Positions 33,228 through 44,621 are shown, counted from the stretch's first letter. The stretch: 64,000 nt of DNA from Liopterus haemorrhoidalis (GCA_963971575.1 OZ020616.1:1322924-1386923); one strand, 5' to 3'. Notes: generated by a model from the sequence alone, not told the origin. A program made the numbers and translations.

Positions 33228-34197
33228 AAAAAAAATTGGAAGGAATGCAAATTTAAACGAATATTGGAGAGACAGTAATATTTTTGAAGGACACAATAAT
33301 TTATAAAATGCTTCGCGGGCCGGATAGAATTTCTGCGCGGGCCGCCATTTGCTCAGGCCTGATACAGACAGACAGACAGACAGACAGACACAAGAGTGAC
33401 GTTGTAAGAATTTTTGGTGGTCATACCTACAAAACCCTAAAAATTGCCTACTGATAGCTTAATCGTAAATAACATTTGTCCACTCGCAAAATACGAGCGT
33501 ACAAGTATTTTTTCGAAGATTTCTAAACCTACATGTTTAGAAACTATTATTATTTATCCGAAAGTGGCTGTATGGTCTATTTCGGTGACAATACATTCGT
33601 TAAATGTTTTTTTGTGTGCGAGTGTTGTTGATTTGTCCAGGATTTAATCTAGAAAACACTCCAGGCCGCCATTATGTGACTCGAGGTCTTTTCACCTCGA
33701 CAAATAGCAATTAGGACGCCATGCCGAGATCTCTGTCGTTTCTAGTGCAACTTAAACATTAAAGTTCTGTTTTACATTACAATATTGCGCAGGCAGAAAA
33801 GAAAAAATTACAAACTACTTGTTAATAATTCTAAAGAAAAAGTTAAAAGTTTACAGTTTGAATTAGTAATTAGAGTAGGGAGAACAGTGGTTGAGAGGGT
33901 TGTGGAGGGTTCAGGGGTAGAACAAAGACATTTCTATTATAACTGCCACTTACATACATATTACTTGAACGTAATAAATATTGTGAATACTAAGTGTAAA
34001 AGTACCCACGCGTTTTGCTCCATGTTAAATTGAATTTTTTTCATTGTGATGAAAAGTTTTGTAGAGCTTTTGTACTCCCACCGGCACCGACTAACGTACT
34101 ACTCGTTCAAAGACCCACAATATACTGGCGCCTTTTGCAAATTTCATTCATTCTATATGCATGCATTGTATCAAGTCAACTTAATCTAACCTTAAAT
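33228..34197. other. TE debris and unassigned frames
   Basis: Includes a hAT-like end with GCGGGCCGCCATTTGCTCAG at about 33338-33357 followed by (CAGA)n to 33392. The frames at 33444-33647 and 33785-34033 have no recognised domain. Confidence 0.45.
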
Positions 34198-34276
34198 ACG
34201 AGGGTTACCTTTTATGTTTTTACAAACGACCACTAGATGGCAATATTGAAATGTATCATATTCGTAAAATTTGATA
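34198..34276 (+). repeat. Solo 5' tip of mariner family A
   Basis: ACGAGGGTTACCTTTTATGT through ACTAGATGGCAATATTGAAA matches the 5' end of the copy at 58877. Cut by family G copy E. Confidence 0.85.
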
Positions 34277-34392
34277 TTTTTACCGACCGTCAACATATAT
34301 AAGGGAGGTATTGTGATCATACCGATTTTGACATTTCGAAATTTCGATGGATCTCACTGAATTGAGGTCCCTACATAACGTTTTGACTAAAG
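34277..34392 (-). repeat. Dispersed repeat family G, copy E (tail only)
   Basis: ACCGACCGTCAACATATATA to ACATAACGTTTTGACT; ends before the microsatellite. Confidence 0.85.
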
Positions 34393-34766
34393 TCACTATT
34401 CGCGACTGCAAATAACAGTGAGATATCTGGTGTTGACTGGCTAAATTAAACAGAAGCGTATATTTGGATAATATTTGTAGCGTGTTGTGCTGCAGTTTAT
34501 GTGAATTAAGAAGTATTTTAAAATATATTGACTTAAATAAAGTGCTTTTTTGCCGAAATATTGTTTGAACAGATAAATATTAAGAAAAAACTTCTGACAT
34601 ATACGCTTCTCGTTCGCCATCAGCTGTTGTACGCAGCGCCGCCAACGTTAGTTTCAGTCGCGAATATTATACAAAGTAGCGCAACGGCGGCCATACTGGG
34701 GCTAAAAATGTCGCCAATACAAACGATGTTTAGTGATTCCAACAATACAAAAATAAGAAACTAGTA

Positions 34767-35173
34767 CAGTCTGTTTCAAACGCTTAGGCGGAACTAAATG
34801 GGAATTTCGTTCTTTTAGGTTGTCACGACAAGGGACCTTGCTTGGGTTATTTCATTTTTCACGTTGCAATGTCAAAATTTAAAATTACAACAATGAAACC
34901 ATAGAAACGAATGACCTATGTCAAAATTAAATTATTTTTTAAATATATTTTAATGACAAAAAAATTAATAAATGGGAAATTTGTATTAAGAATGACACAA
35001 AAAATCAAAATATAAAGAAAATGACAATTTAAAATGATATTAACCTTAACAAAAAATGTGTATTGTAAGTATGATTTACAAATCTTAAACAAAACGGTCG
35101 AAAAGCACGATTTAAACGATGAAAGTAACTAGATTACAAAATTTAGTTCCGCTTAACCGTTTGGAACAGACTG
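34767..35173 (+). mobile_element. Family-P MITE (Tc1/mariner-type, TA target), copy 1
   Basis: Termini CAGTCTGTTTCAAACGCTTA and the inverse ending GTTTGGAACAGACTG, each flanked by TA. 407 bp, no coding. The empty site at about 36111 confirms a TA duplication. Confidence 0.93.
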
Positions 35174-35294
35174 TACTACCAATAATTTTATTTTAAACAT
35201 TGTAATCACGATTTTTTTAATCAAAGATGCACTATAACAAAATTGTGGTACAATTTCAATTATTTTTTTATTTTTATTAAATAAAATGGATATA

Positions 35295-35694
35295 CAGTCT
35301 GTTCCAAACGGTCAGGCGGAACTAAATGGGAATTTCGTTCTTTTAGGTTGTCACGAGAAGGGACTTTGCTTGGGTTATTTCATTTTTCATGTTGGAATGT
35401 CAAAATTAAAAATTCCAACAATGAAACCATGGAAACGAATGACATATGTCAAAATTAAATATTTTTTTTTACTTATTTTATTGACAAAAAAATAAATAAA
35501 TGGGAAATTTGTATTAAGAATGACACAAAAAATCAAAATATAAAGAAAATGACATTTTAAAATGATATTCCAAAAAATGTTTATTGTAAGTATGATTTAC
35601 AAAGCTTAAACAAAACGGTCGAAAAGCACGATTTAAACGATGAAAGTAACTAGATTGCAAAATCTAGTTACGCCTAACCGTTTGGAAAAGACTG
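35295..35694 (+). mobile_element. Family-P MITE, copy 2
   Basis: 400 bp, TA-flanked, with CAGTCTGTTCCAAACGGTCA at the left and GTTTGGAAAAGACTG at the right. Interior closely matches copy 1. Confidence 0.93.
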
Positions 35695-35924
35695 TAATAT
35701 ATAAATTTAAATGAAACTTAACCTTAAATATTCAAACCGCTGACAAAGGAGGTTATTAAATTAGAGCGAGAAAGAGAGATGTGACAGCGCAGACGCAAAC
35801 TTAAGAACGTAAAAACTGCTGCTTTAGTTTGCTTAATAGGAGAAGCAATGTTGACAATCAAACCCCGGGGTCTGTCGGCTTCTTCAAAGGCTTGCGCTAC
35901 TTTGTATAATCCAGTGACTTTAGT

Positions 35925-36066
35925 TTTGACTATTTTTAGCATGATGTCTGTCGATCTGTCTGTCTGTCTGTCCGTCCGTCCATCTGTCTGTCTGTCCATC
36001 TGTCTGTCTGTCCGTCTGTGTACACGTGCAGAGCAAATTAGGCTGAAAGGATTTTTATGAAACTCC
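35925..36066 (-). repeat. Dispersed repeat family G, copy F (microsatellite part)
   Basis: Starts at TTTTGACTATTTTTAGCATG, contains a TCTG/TCCG/TCCA microsatellite and ends in AGGATTTTTATGAAACTCCA. The minus-strand frame over it is not a gene. Confidence 0.85.
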
Positions 36067-36213
36067 ATATTTGTGAATCGTGATTACAATGTTTAAAATA
36101 AAAATTTTGGTAGTACCAGTTTCTTATTTTTTTACTGTTGGAATCACTGAAAATCATTTGTGTTGGCGACATTTTTAGCCCCAGTATGGCCGCCGTTGCG
36201 CTACTTTGTATAA

Positions 36214-36578
36214 TCTAGTGACTTTAAGTCAAACTAGTGAATATGTCAGTGAAATTTGCGCGCTTAATAGAATTAAACAAAATATCACAAAGGCAGTCAT
36301 GTCTAATCCTTTATGTATTAATATGGGTAACAGAATTAAAAGTAGCGCTCCATTTCTGAGTGAGAGTATGTGCCCTCTCAACCATTCACTCAATGGAGGT
36401 GTGTGGGTCGCTCCATTCAGTTCTCCAGTTTAATCACACAGCCTCGTCCAATTTAATCTACACTCTGTGACGTACACATTGATTAAATAGCATAGTAAAA
36501 AATTAATGTGAAGTGTGAATTTTCACACATTTCAGGGTTTTGTAGGTATTTAATAAGGTTGGACATAAGTTGGATGTC
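36214..36578. other. Unassigned; short repeat shared with 58150-58230
   Basis: About 36482-36560 (ATGTGAAGTGTGAATTTTCA, CACATTTCAGGGTTTT) recurs inverted at about 58150-58230. The frame 36206-36433 has no known motif. Confidence 0.5.
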
Positions 36579-36581
36579 TAA

Positions 36582-38230
36582 GGGCCGGTCTTTCCACCTT
36601 AAGTGGCTGGTAACGTTATCTGACGGATAAAAACAATAAAGCGTCTTTCCACCTTCAGATAAAGTTATTCCTATGAATAAACTATGCTATCTGGCAGATA
36701 AGTTATTCGGTAGTCAAAGTAGCAAATAAGTAACAAATAAGTACTGTCACTGTCAAAAAGTTAGAAATTGAATGATTTCTGGGAACAATAAATTGCAAAA
36801 TGGACTTGAAAAAATGTAATTTGTTTGAATTTTAATAATTGTTGAAATAATGCCTTAACTCCAAAATAAAAGTGCACGGTGAGAAAAATATGAAAAAAAT
36901 ATCTCGTGCAATATCCAGCTTATGTCTGATTTCATTTGTATGCCTTGTACGGAAAATTAAATACACAAATTTTAACGAGTATTTTATGAAATTGACCGCT
37001 ATCCACGAGTGGTTGCAGCCTGGGATGGAATGTTAGTGAAACTGCTTTCTTCTGTGAAAAAAAGGCTGAAGTAAACGGTGCCGAGAAGGATATTTTATAT
37101 TAAACGTTAGCCGGGATCCAGGCCTTACAATACAATGTTTAATAATTCTAATATTCGCTTCGAATTTGAGCAAGAAGATTATAATTGGTATAGTAGCAAT
37201 GCAGTATTACGCAACTTTAACGTTACAAGAGTGGATATGAGGAACCATCCACAAAAGATCAGTACTGTGTCGGAGACGAACCTGATGAAACAGATTACTC
37301 AGAAAAATTTCAAATAAAAGAATACTCCGTGATTTAATTTGTTATTTTCAAATTTATTATACAGTCTGTTCCAAACGGTTAAGCGGAACTAAATTTTGCA
37401 ATCTAGTTACTTTCATCGTTTAAATCGTGCTTTTCGACCGTTTTGTTTAAGCTTTGTAAATCATACTTACAATACACATTTTTTGGTTAAGGTTAATATC
37501 ATTTTAAATTGTCATTTTCTTTATATTTTGATTTTTTGGTCATTCTTAATACAAATTTCCCATTTATTAATTTTTTTGTCATTAAAATATATAAAAAAAT
37601 TATTTAATTTTGACATAGGTCATTCGTTTCCATGGTTTCATTGTTGTAATATTAAATTTTGACAGTCCAACATGAAAAATGAAATAACCCAAGCAAGGTC
37701 CCTTGTCGTGACAACCTAAAAGAACGAAATTTCCATTTAGTTCCGCCTAAGCGTTTGAAACAGACTGTAACTTATTTTGTATTTACATCAATCATAATAA
37801 AATTAAAAAATTAAATAAACGTAGAACAATTATTATTAATATCTACTATCTATTTTTCACTCCCCCAATTTGATTACATGCTTACGACATTAATAATTGC
37901 TAAAATCTTGTATAACGCATACATAAATTTAATTTTGTTAATGACACAAACAAAAAAAAAACGGCTTGACAGCTGTCAGTTTACCAATTTATTTATTTAT
38001 TTCCATAGAGAAAAAAAAAAAATTCTTTCTCAACGCCTATTTCAGTTACACATTCAGTGTTACCAATCTGAGGATTCAATATGTCAGTCTCATTATCCGT
38101 CAGATAACTATCTGACAGATAAATTTGAATTGAAAGACCGGATGACATTTATTCAACAGATAAAGTATCAGATAACTTTATCTATCAGATAGTTACCCAG
38201 AAGTTTATCAGAAGGTGGAAAGACCGGGCC
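36582..38230. mobile_element. PIF/Harbinger-like element, 1.65 kb
   Basis: Termini GGGCCGGTCTTTCCACCTT and inverse GAAGGTGGAAAGACCGGGCC, each flanked by TAA. Its ends relate it to the 259-bp elements at 38763 and 44622. No transposase recognised. A family-P MITE is inserted at 37362. Confidence 0.82.
37362..37767 (-). mobile_element. Family-P MITE, copy 3
   Basis: 406 bp, TA-flanked, inverted relative to copies 1 and 2, inside the Harbinger-like element. Confidence 0.92.
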
Positions 38231-38292
38231 TAAGAGTATTTTTTAGATAAAAAGTATTTTGTAAAACATTTTTATTCGTTATTTGCGTACTA

Positions 38293-38590
38293 TAAGCAGT
38301 TCACTTTTGTAAGAACACACTAGATCTGGTTATTTTGGTTACTTTTATGGTGTGTTACTGACTTTAAATGTCAATTAAAAATATTCCTTACGCTGTAAAA
38401 CCGACTTTAGGTTGATAAGGTTATGATCATTATAATTAAGATATCATTTTTCATTAAGACATATGTCAAATGGATCGACGTTTTAAAAAAGTGACGTTTT
38501 TTAATACCAACATGACATACAGCTTCAAAGGTGCAAACTATTGAAAACAAAATTCCCTCTTAGTTTGTTCTTACAAAAGTGAACAGCTTA
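38293..38590 (+). mobile_element. 298-bp MITE with AAGC(T/A)GTTCACTTTTGTAAGAA ends
   Basis: Left TAAGCAGTTCACTTTTGTAA and right TTACAAAAGTGAACAGCTTA are inverses. A second copy, interrupted, is at 63206-63837. TSD of TA or TATA likely; superfamily not assigned. Confidence 0.85.
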
Positions 38591-38762
38591 TATAAGCTTC
38601 CATTGAATTTTTTAAAACTAAATTTAAATAATTTGCGAATATTTCATCACGATAAAATTTACGCTAAAAATTCCCAGTGATTTTTTTTACATTTGCTTTA
38701 TATATATTTTGCTCAATTTCTAAAACGTATTTCTCATTATTTTAAATGTGTTATTTGTTTAA

Positions 38763-39021
38763 GGCCCGGTTTTTCCACCTTCAGATAAAGTTCCAGATAA
38801 CTATCTGACAGATAAGGTTATTTGTAACTTCATCTGCTGAGTAAATGTCATCCCTTCTTTCTATACAAATGTATCTATCGGATACTTATCTAACAGATAA
38901 TGAGACTGACGTATTGGATTCACTGACTGGTATTGACATTTATTCAGCAGATGAAGTTACAAATAACCTTATCTGTCAGATAGTTACCTGGAACTTTATC
39001 TGAAGGTGGAAAGACCGGGCC
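38763..39021. mobile_element. 259-bp Harbinger-type MITE, copy 1
   Basis: TAA-flanked, termini GGCCCGGTTTTTCCACCTTC and inverse GGTGGAAAGACCGGGCC. Dense in palindromic CTATCTGACAGATAAGG motifs. Nearly identical to 44622-44880. Confidence 0.93.
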
Positions 39022-39024
39022 TAA

Positions 39025-39627
39025 GTATTTTACTACTAAAAATGGTTTATTCTTGTTTGATACCTTAAAAACAACCTAGCTCTTTGCCAGAGCTAGATTA
39101 AAAAGCTCTGATGAAGATTTAAAAATAAATCTAAACGTTAGCGAAGTTAAAATATCGTTTTAATTTTAATTACCAACCAGTCCGAATCCCATTACTTCTA
39201 AAGTTAATTAATTTAAGATCTCTGGACGCAGCTTAAAATACTGACCTTTCCTTTTGGTACACCCCTTAATATATTCTTTGGTAAGGTGTTTCAAACGTCA
39301 AAATATCTGTGCAGGTCGCTAAACTACGCAGTATAGACTTACATGAAAGAGCGTCTTCCCCGCGGCGTTCTTTCAACGTTCCTGACCTCACGAGTTCATT
39401 TAACAAAGGTTTTATGAATGGAGTAGTCACGGATATGAGGGGGAGTGAGGGGGGGGACTATGTCTTGAAATGACAGTTGCAGCGACTTCATTAAAACTTC
39501 AATTTCATAAAATCATGCTTGAAAAACAAAAGAAGTTTCAGAGTGTTGTTGTAAACAGTTCAAAGCTAAATTAATAGGTTGTTTGCGAAGTATTAAATTC
39601 TTTAATATCATCTAAGAATAGATTGTA
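39025..39627. other. No gene recognised
   Basis: AT-rich, with a small hairpin AGCTCTTTGCCAGAGCT near 39078 and a G-run near 39443. Confidence 0.4.
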
Positions 39628-39811
39628 TACGAGGTATGTAAATTAAGTAACCGTACTGGCAACATATCATTTGATCTGGCAAGATTTGGGACACGGGACT
39701 TGGAGAGGCGGCAGGTGATCTCAAAAATAATAATTTATAAGCCTTTTGCGGGCCACTAAAATTTTGCTAAGGACCAATAGTAGTCCGCGGACCACCGTTT
39801 GAGAAACACTG
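39628..39811. repeat. mariner family-B tip joined to a hAT end
   Basis: 39628-39716 is a solo family-B mariner 5' end (ACGAGGTATGTAAATTAAGT). It runs straight into a hAT-type terminus whose last bases are GACCACCGTTTGAGAAACAC plus TG at 39811. Both are truncated at the junction. Confidence 0.75.
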
Positions 39812-40483
39812 ATTTAGAATATAGATAATGAAATCCAAGAAAAATATGTTACAGATGTTAAAAATAAGTTTCCATTCCGGCGAGCAGTCACAATATCAAA
39901 AAGATGATTGTGTGCCCTCTTATCCAGGATGCGATCTGCCTTCTTATTTCATCCTCAACAGAATCAAGAATTCAATCTTTATGCAAACTACTATAGAAGA
40001 AAATCAAGTACATGTAAGAAGAGAACACGCAAAGGAAATTATGAATTCTCTTAAAGGACTTAGAAGGATATTTTTTTAGCGATCAATATGAATACATAAA
40101 ATATTGTAATTACATTTCGTATTACGTAATTAGTCAGTCATTTAACGCAATTTACTTTTCAATTTGAATATTGCGTCCAGGCGTTACTAACACTGACAGA
40201 CTAACATTACAACTGGCTTTCATTTTGAATTTAAATAAAAGAAAGACATTTTATTAAAGGAGAGCTTTCGATGCAAGCAACTCGAGTTTCATGGCTGTAC
40301 TGCGGGATGCATAAATTTCAAACTCTAGGGGAGAGCTCTGGAACAACGGTATAAGTTGATGTTTTGGGATGGTAGGTCAAATATATACTCAATTTATGTG
40401 AATTATATTTACAATGATCCAGATGTATTAGGTCCTTAAGGATGAAATTTGTAGAAAAAAAGGCAGGTTGATAACTTACAAAT
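39812..40483. other. Unassigned; 83-codon frame
   Basis: The frame 39828-40079 (SKKNMLQMLKISFHSGEQSQ...) shows no domain I recognise and is probably chance. Confidence 0.35.
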
Positions 40484-40599
40484 ACAAGGTGTCTCAAAAT
40501 AAATTTTATATTTATTTAGTTTACTGCGTGAACGCAACGTATCCGAGGGGCGCGGGGGTTATGTCAATCGGTAGCCTGGCTCTTGGGAATTCAGTCGCT

Positions 40600-41688
40600 A
40601 TGGAGCGTGTCTCGGGAGCAGACCGCGCGTTATGCGTGCGAGAGTTTTACAAAAACGGTGATTCGGCGACTATAGCGCGTAGAAAATTCTGCAGTATTCG
40701 AGGTTTTCGCCACTTAAATGACGCGCCAAGCATTCCTCTCATTCGACATTGGGTTAAAAAGTTTGAAGAGACTGGTACAACGCTGGATAAATCAAAATCC
40801 GGGCGACCTAGGTCATCAAGAACGGTAGGAAACGTGGAGAATGTTAATCAGTCTGTTCGTGATGACCCGAACCTTTCAATTCGGAAGCGCGCAAGTGCTT
40901 TAAATGTGAATAGATCATCATTACATCGCATTATGCACAAAGACTTAAAGCTGCACCCCTACAAAATTCAATTGGTGCAAGAATTAAAGCCCCAAGATGC
41001 CAGTCAGAGGCTTAATTTCGTAAATCAGGTGATTGAGCGATTTTCAACGTTTACCAACATTTTGTTTTCGGATGAAGCTCATTTTCATCTTAATGGCCAC
41101 GTAAATAAGCAGAACTGCCGCTACTGGAGTGCAACGAATCCGAAACGCAAACATCAGAAACCCCTACATTCGCCTAAAGTGACCGTATGGGCTGCGATGT
41201 CGGCGCGAGGAATTATCGGCCCTTACTTTTTTGAAGACGAAAGGGGGCGTGCAGTTACAGTGAATTCAAAGCGTTATGTGGAGATGTTAGACAACTTCTT
41301 GGTACCTGAACTGCAAAACTTTCCTGGCTATAACCAAAGAACATGGTTCCAACAGGACGGAGCAACTTCACACACGTCCAATATGTCTCTGCCACGTGTT
41401 CGTGAAATTTTCTCAGGCAAATTGATCTCCCGGAGAGGTGACATAAATTGGCCTCCACGCAGTCCAGATTTAACCCCTATGGACTTTTTCCTATGGGGTT
41501 ATCTTAAATCTAAAGTTTACGCCAATAAACCGACTTCACTGGCGCATTTGAAAGAAAATATCCGTCACGAAATGGCAGCCATCCCTGAGTCCACCTGCCG
41601 AGACGTCATAAGTAATTTTACTGTTCGATTAAATGAGTGCCGAGAACGCGAGGGTCTACATTTAGACGATATTATTTTTAAGAAATAA
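40600..41688 (+). CDS. Intact Tc1/mariner-superfamily transposase
   Basis: Uninterrupted frame of 362 residues from ATG 40600 (an earlier ATG is at 40561). Seen in order: an N-terminal helix-turn-helix (ALCVREFYKNGDSATIARRK), a linker GRPRSSRT, a second helix-turn-helix (IRKRASALNVNRSSLHRIMH), then a DDE domain with first Asp in LFSDEAHFHLNG, second in WFQQDGATSHT and third in WPPRSPDLTPMDFFLWGY, 36 residues after the second. It would cut and paste DNA in the nucleus at TA sites. Related in sequence to the deletion derivatives at 46615 and 53388. A left terminus may begin near 40484 (AAGGTGTCTCAAAATAAA); no matching right terminus was found. It is the only long undamaged TE frame here, so recent, selected or domesticated. 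Confidence 0.9.
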   Translation: MERVSGADRALCVREFYKNGDSATIARRKFCSIRGFRHLNDAPSIPLIRHWVKKFEETGTTLDKSKSGRPRSSRTVGNVENVNQSVRDDPNLSIRKRASALNVNRSSLHRIMHKDLKLHPYKIQLVQELKPQDASQRLNFVNQVIERFSTFTNILFSDEAHFHLNGHVNKQNCRYWSATNPKRKHQKPLHSPKVTVWAAMSARGIIGPYFFEDERGRAVTVNSKRYVEMLDNFLVPELQNFPGYNQRTWFQQDGATSHTSNMSLPRVREIFSGKLISRRGDINWPPRSPDLTPMDFFLWGYLKSKVYANKPTSLAHLKENIRHEMAAIPESTCRDVISNFTVRLNECREREGLHLDDIIFKK

Positions 41689-42537
41689 ATCCCCAAAAAG
41701 TGTATTTTAATAATTAATAAACATTTTTTATATATACGGCTTACTTTTTTTTTAATCGATCCACTAAATATAAAATTTCTTTTATAAAGTTTTTTAGTAC
41801 CAGTTTTAACCCAGAAACACCCCCTAAGAAAGAAAATTTTGAGATACCATGCCTATATTTGAATCCTGGTCCTACTCTATTGTACCTAATTTTCTTAAAA
41901 AGCAACATCAAATTTGTTACCACTTAAATCTATACAGAGATATGAAAAAAGAATACGAAACCTTTAGACTATGGCAATAAAAAAATAAGCACCGGCCATA
42001 AATGAGACTAATATTTGTTGAGAGCGTAATGATAGGGCGTTATGGATTCATAATGCTTCAGTTGTTATGCAAATGTTTAAATATCTCATTTTCTAGGCAT
42101 TCTAACCAAATAATAGCGAAGTGAAAAATAAATAAATTAAACACTATCTAAACATTGAAGTATTTACTTTAAACAGTGTTTAATATTTTGTCTCTGAATA
42201 GCGTTGTTAATGTTCCATAAATGTTATTTATAGAGTTGTCTCGGGTGTTATATTTCTCGTATTGCACTAAAAGCTACCTTAGCTAATCCCTGGAGTTGCA
42301 GACGGAGCTCCGCATCCGGCACTTGTTGCCCGGAGTCGCTCACGCCAACATTTCCAGGTCACTTTTACAATAACATTAGGGTTTTATTTCTGGACCAATG
42401 TTTATGTACGAGAACTAAATCAATAGCTCTTATTGTGTTTATTTCCATATTTATAAGAAACTTTAAGTACAGTAGGGTATGCTAGAATGAATTAATTGGA
42501 ATCTAGAAATTCGTTCGTTGTAGAATATATTGAGATT
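41689..42537. other. No gene; dispersed repeat copy
   Basis: Bases 41990-42115 match 28770-28880. The sequence just after the transposase stop (GTATTTTAATAATTAATAAA) was checked for an inverse of the left terminus and none was found. Confidence 0.5.
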
Positions 42538-43443
42538 TACGAGTTGCGTAAATTAAATAACCGGACTGGCAACATAGCGTTTGATTTGGCAACATTTGGG
42601 ACGCGGGATTTGAACATATGATACGCCTTCCGTACGAGTTTGAATTCCCTTTGAGTCATTTTCCCTCAGTTTGAGTCATTTTGTTGTCCGTAGCGATTTT
42701 TTTCGTAAAACAGTTTTTTTTTAGTGCGTTCTAAAAATGAGTGATATTCATTTCGAGCAACGGTGTGCTATCAGGTTTTGCTTCAGACTTGACACAGTGC
42801 AAAGGAAACTTTTGCAAAACTTCAACAGGCTACGGAGTCAGTGTTTTGCAAAGGACCCAGGTTTTTTGGTGGTTTAAGGCATTTTCAGAAGGAAGAGAGT
42901 TGATTGAAGATGAATCACGCAGCGGAAGGCCTTCATATTCAACAACCGATGAAAATGTCTACAGAATCCGGGATCTTGTGCGTTCAGGTCGTTGGTTGAC
43001 AGTCAGAATGATCGGGGAAGAGTTGAATTTGACTCACACTACCGTTCATCATATTTTTACCAATGAATTGGGGATGAGAAAAATGCGCCTTGTCACACAG
43101 CAATTTCAATAAACGAGTTTTTGGCCAGTAAAAACATTCCTGTGGCTCCTCAGCCTCCTTATTCGCCTGACTTGAGTCCTTGTGACTTTTTCCTCTTCCC
43201 AAGATTGAAAAATCACTTCAAGGGACGTCATTTTGGGACACTCGAAAACATTCAAACGTCCGTAAACGACCATCTGAAAGCTATTCCAGTATCCGAGTTC
43301 CAGCACTGCTATGAGGATTGGAAGGACCGTCTCCAGCGCTGTGTGGCTTCCCAAGGAAGTTATTTTGAGGGAGACAATATGGAATTCTAATCGAATAAAT
43401 AAATAAATAAATCAGTCCGGTTACTTAATTTACATACCTCGTA
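42538..43443 (+). mobile_element. mariner family B, copy 2 (both TIRs, internally deleted)
   Basis: TACGAGTTGCGTAAATTAAA at the left, inverse GTTACTTAATTTACATACCTC then GTA at the right, TA-flanked. 906 bp. Start codon of the real frame at 42737 (MSDIHFEQRCAIRFCF); a frameshift follows near 42795. The rest reads FKAFSEGRELIEDESRSGRP, LTVRMIGEELNLTHTT, then after a deletion AISINEF, YSPDLSPCDFFLFP and a complete C-terminus to 43390. Both the first and second catalytic Asp blocks are lost. Confidence 0.92.
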
Positions 43444-43561
43444 TGCTGGTATTTATAAGTAATCCTTTCCAGATCCATAGTGGTTATCGACGGAGCCCCT
43501 ACATACGAAATAAACCTTTTTTCTCACGACTGGGTATAAAACCGACTTTATGGTATAGCTT

Positions 43562-43738
43562 GTTTCTATGGTTTAGGCGGAACTAGATTTTCAATTCTAG
43601 TAACTTTTACCGATTAAGTGAGGTTTTTGATCATTTTATTTAGGAAAAGCCCATTTCAAACCATAAAAAGTGAGACCATGACAACTTACAAAAATGAAAA
43701 TTCCAATTAGTTCCGTCTAAACGTTTGGAATAGACTGT
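43562..43738 (-). repeat. Family-P MITE relic
   Basis: GGTTTAGGCGGAACTAG at the left and GTTTGGAATAGACTG at the right are the MITE termini; interior is shortened to under half. Confidence 0.7.
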
Positions 43739-43920
43739 GCCTAGTATATAAAGTGTCTCTTTATTTCCTCAAGAAAGTGACAGATGTCAAAAAGACAAAT
43801 TCCATAATTATTTATTATTTATTGTAATACTAATATTACTAGAATTTACAACATAATATCGTGACTCACTTTCTAAATTAGTTTTTTTTTTATTAATAAT
43901 ATTATTAATTGACTCAAAAT

Positions 43921-44148
43921 TTATGTTTGTTGAAGTTGAAGTTTCATTTCTAAGTAAAATATTAGTAGTTCTGTGTAATTGCCTACACTCTTCTTATCAC
44001 ACCATTTTCTGAAATCTGTAAATGCCTTTACATACAATCTCTTTGATTTTGCAGGCAATAATTCGGCAGTTGCCTCCATTGCAACTGACGCAATATCTAG
44101 TGGTGTCCCAATAAAGTTCTCGTCGCCATCAATACTGTTTATTTCCAT
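43921..44148 (-). pseudogene. Crypton-like tyrosine recombinase N-terminal fragment
   Basis: Frame from MEINSIDGDENF continues AELLPAKSKRLYVKAFTDFR, KWCDKKSVGNYTELLIFYLE. The LLPAKSK..Y...F..F.KW pattern is that of the helical DNA-binding N-terminus of animal Crypton-type recombinases; the catalytic domain with R-H-R-Y residues is absent. The frame stops at 43921 after ~75 codons. Upstream sequence to ~44420 recurs at 11700-11860, which supports a mobile origin. It could also be a small co-opted remnant; I favour a relic. Confidence 0.6.
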
Positions 44149-44329
44149 TTTTAAATTATTAACAGTGTTATTTTAACACATTTTAACAAATCCTCACGGT
44201 ATATATTAAATTTAAAACACTTATTCAATATTGACACATTCAACATGACATAAACAAATTCTATTTTTAAAAATATAAACATTCTCCGTAGCAACATAAT
44301 AACAACCTATGGTTTATTTCAAAGTAGAA

Positions 44330-44420
44330 AAAAGTAGATAGCGCTGCGAACCGAGTACGATTTACACTGATCAAATACAGTATAGCGGGAAATTTAAAAT
44401 AAGTTACAACTAGGGCATGG
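44330..44420 (-). repeat. 5' flank of the Crypton-like relic
   Basis: Reverse complement of 11700-11860 (GTAGATAGCGCTGCGAACCG, AATACAGTATAGCGGGAAAT). A partial third piece (TTTGAAATAGACCATAGG) is at about 45388. Confidence 0.7.
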
Positions 44421-44621
44421 GCGTAGCAACTGGGTTAGCAAGTGATTTTTTTTTTTAAATATAAAAAAGGTTAATAAGATATTGAAATAAACAAGGCAGA
44501 TAATACACTTACGTTATTTATACGACATAAATTCAATTTAATGGGAAATTTGAAAAAGTTAAAAATATATTAATTTTAAAAATTATGTACTATACATATA
44601 TAAAAAGAGAAATTTGGCTAA

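Larger units (their letters stand above)
34661..36213. repeat. Inverted duplication interrupted by MITEs
   Basis: 34661-34766 plus 35174-35217 is the reverse complement of about 36067-36213; both carry AGTAGCGCAACGGCGGCCAT or its inverse. The right arm keeps the uninterrupted sequence across the site where the left arm holds the MITE at 34767-35173, so it is a natural empty site. Confidence 0.85.

Noticed and set aside
33785..34033. 82-codon frame KRKNYKLLVNNSKEKVK...
   Set aside because: No recognised domain, no context for expression, and neighbouring sequence is TE debris.
35724..36068. 114-codon minus-strand frame
   Set aside because: It reads through a family G microsatellite copy into unrelated sequence; not conserved in other copies.
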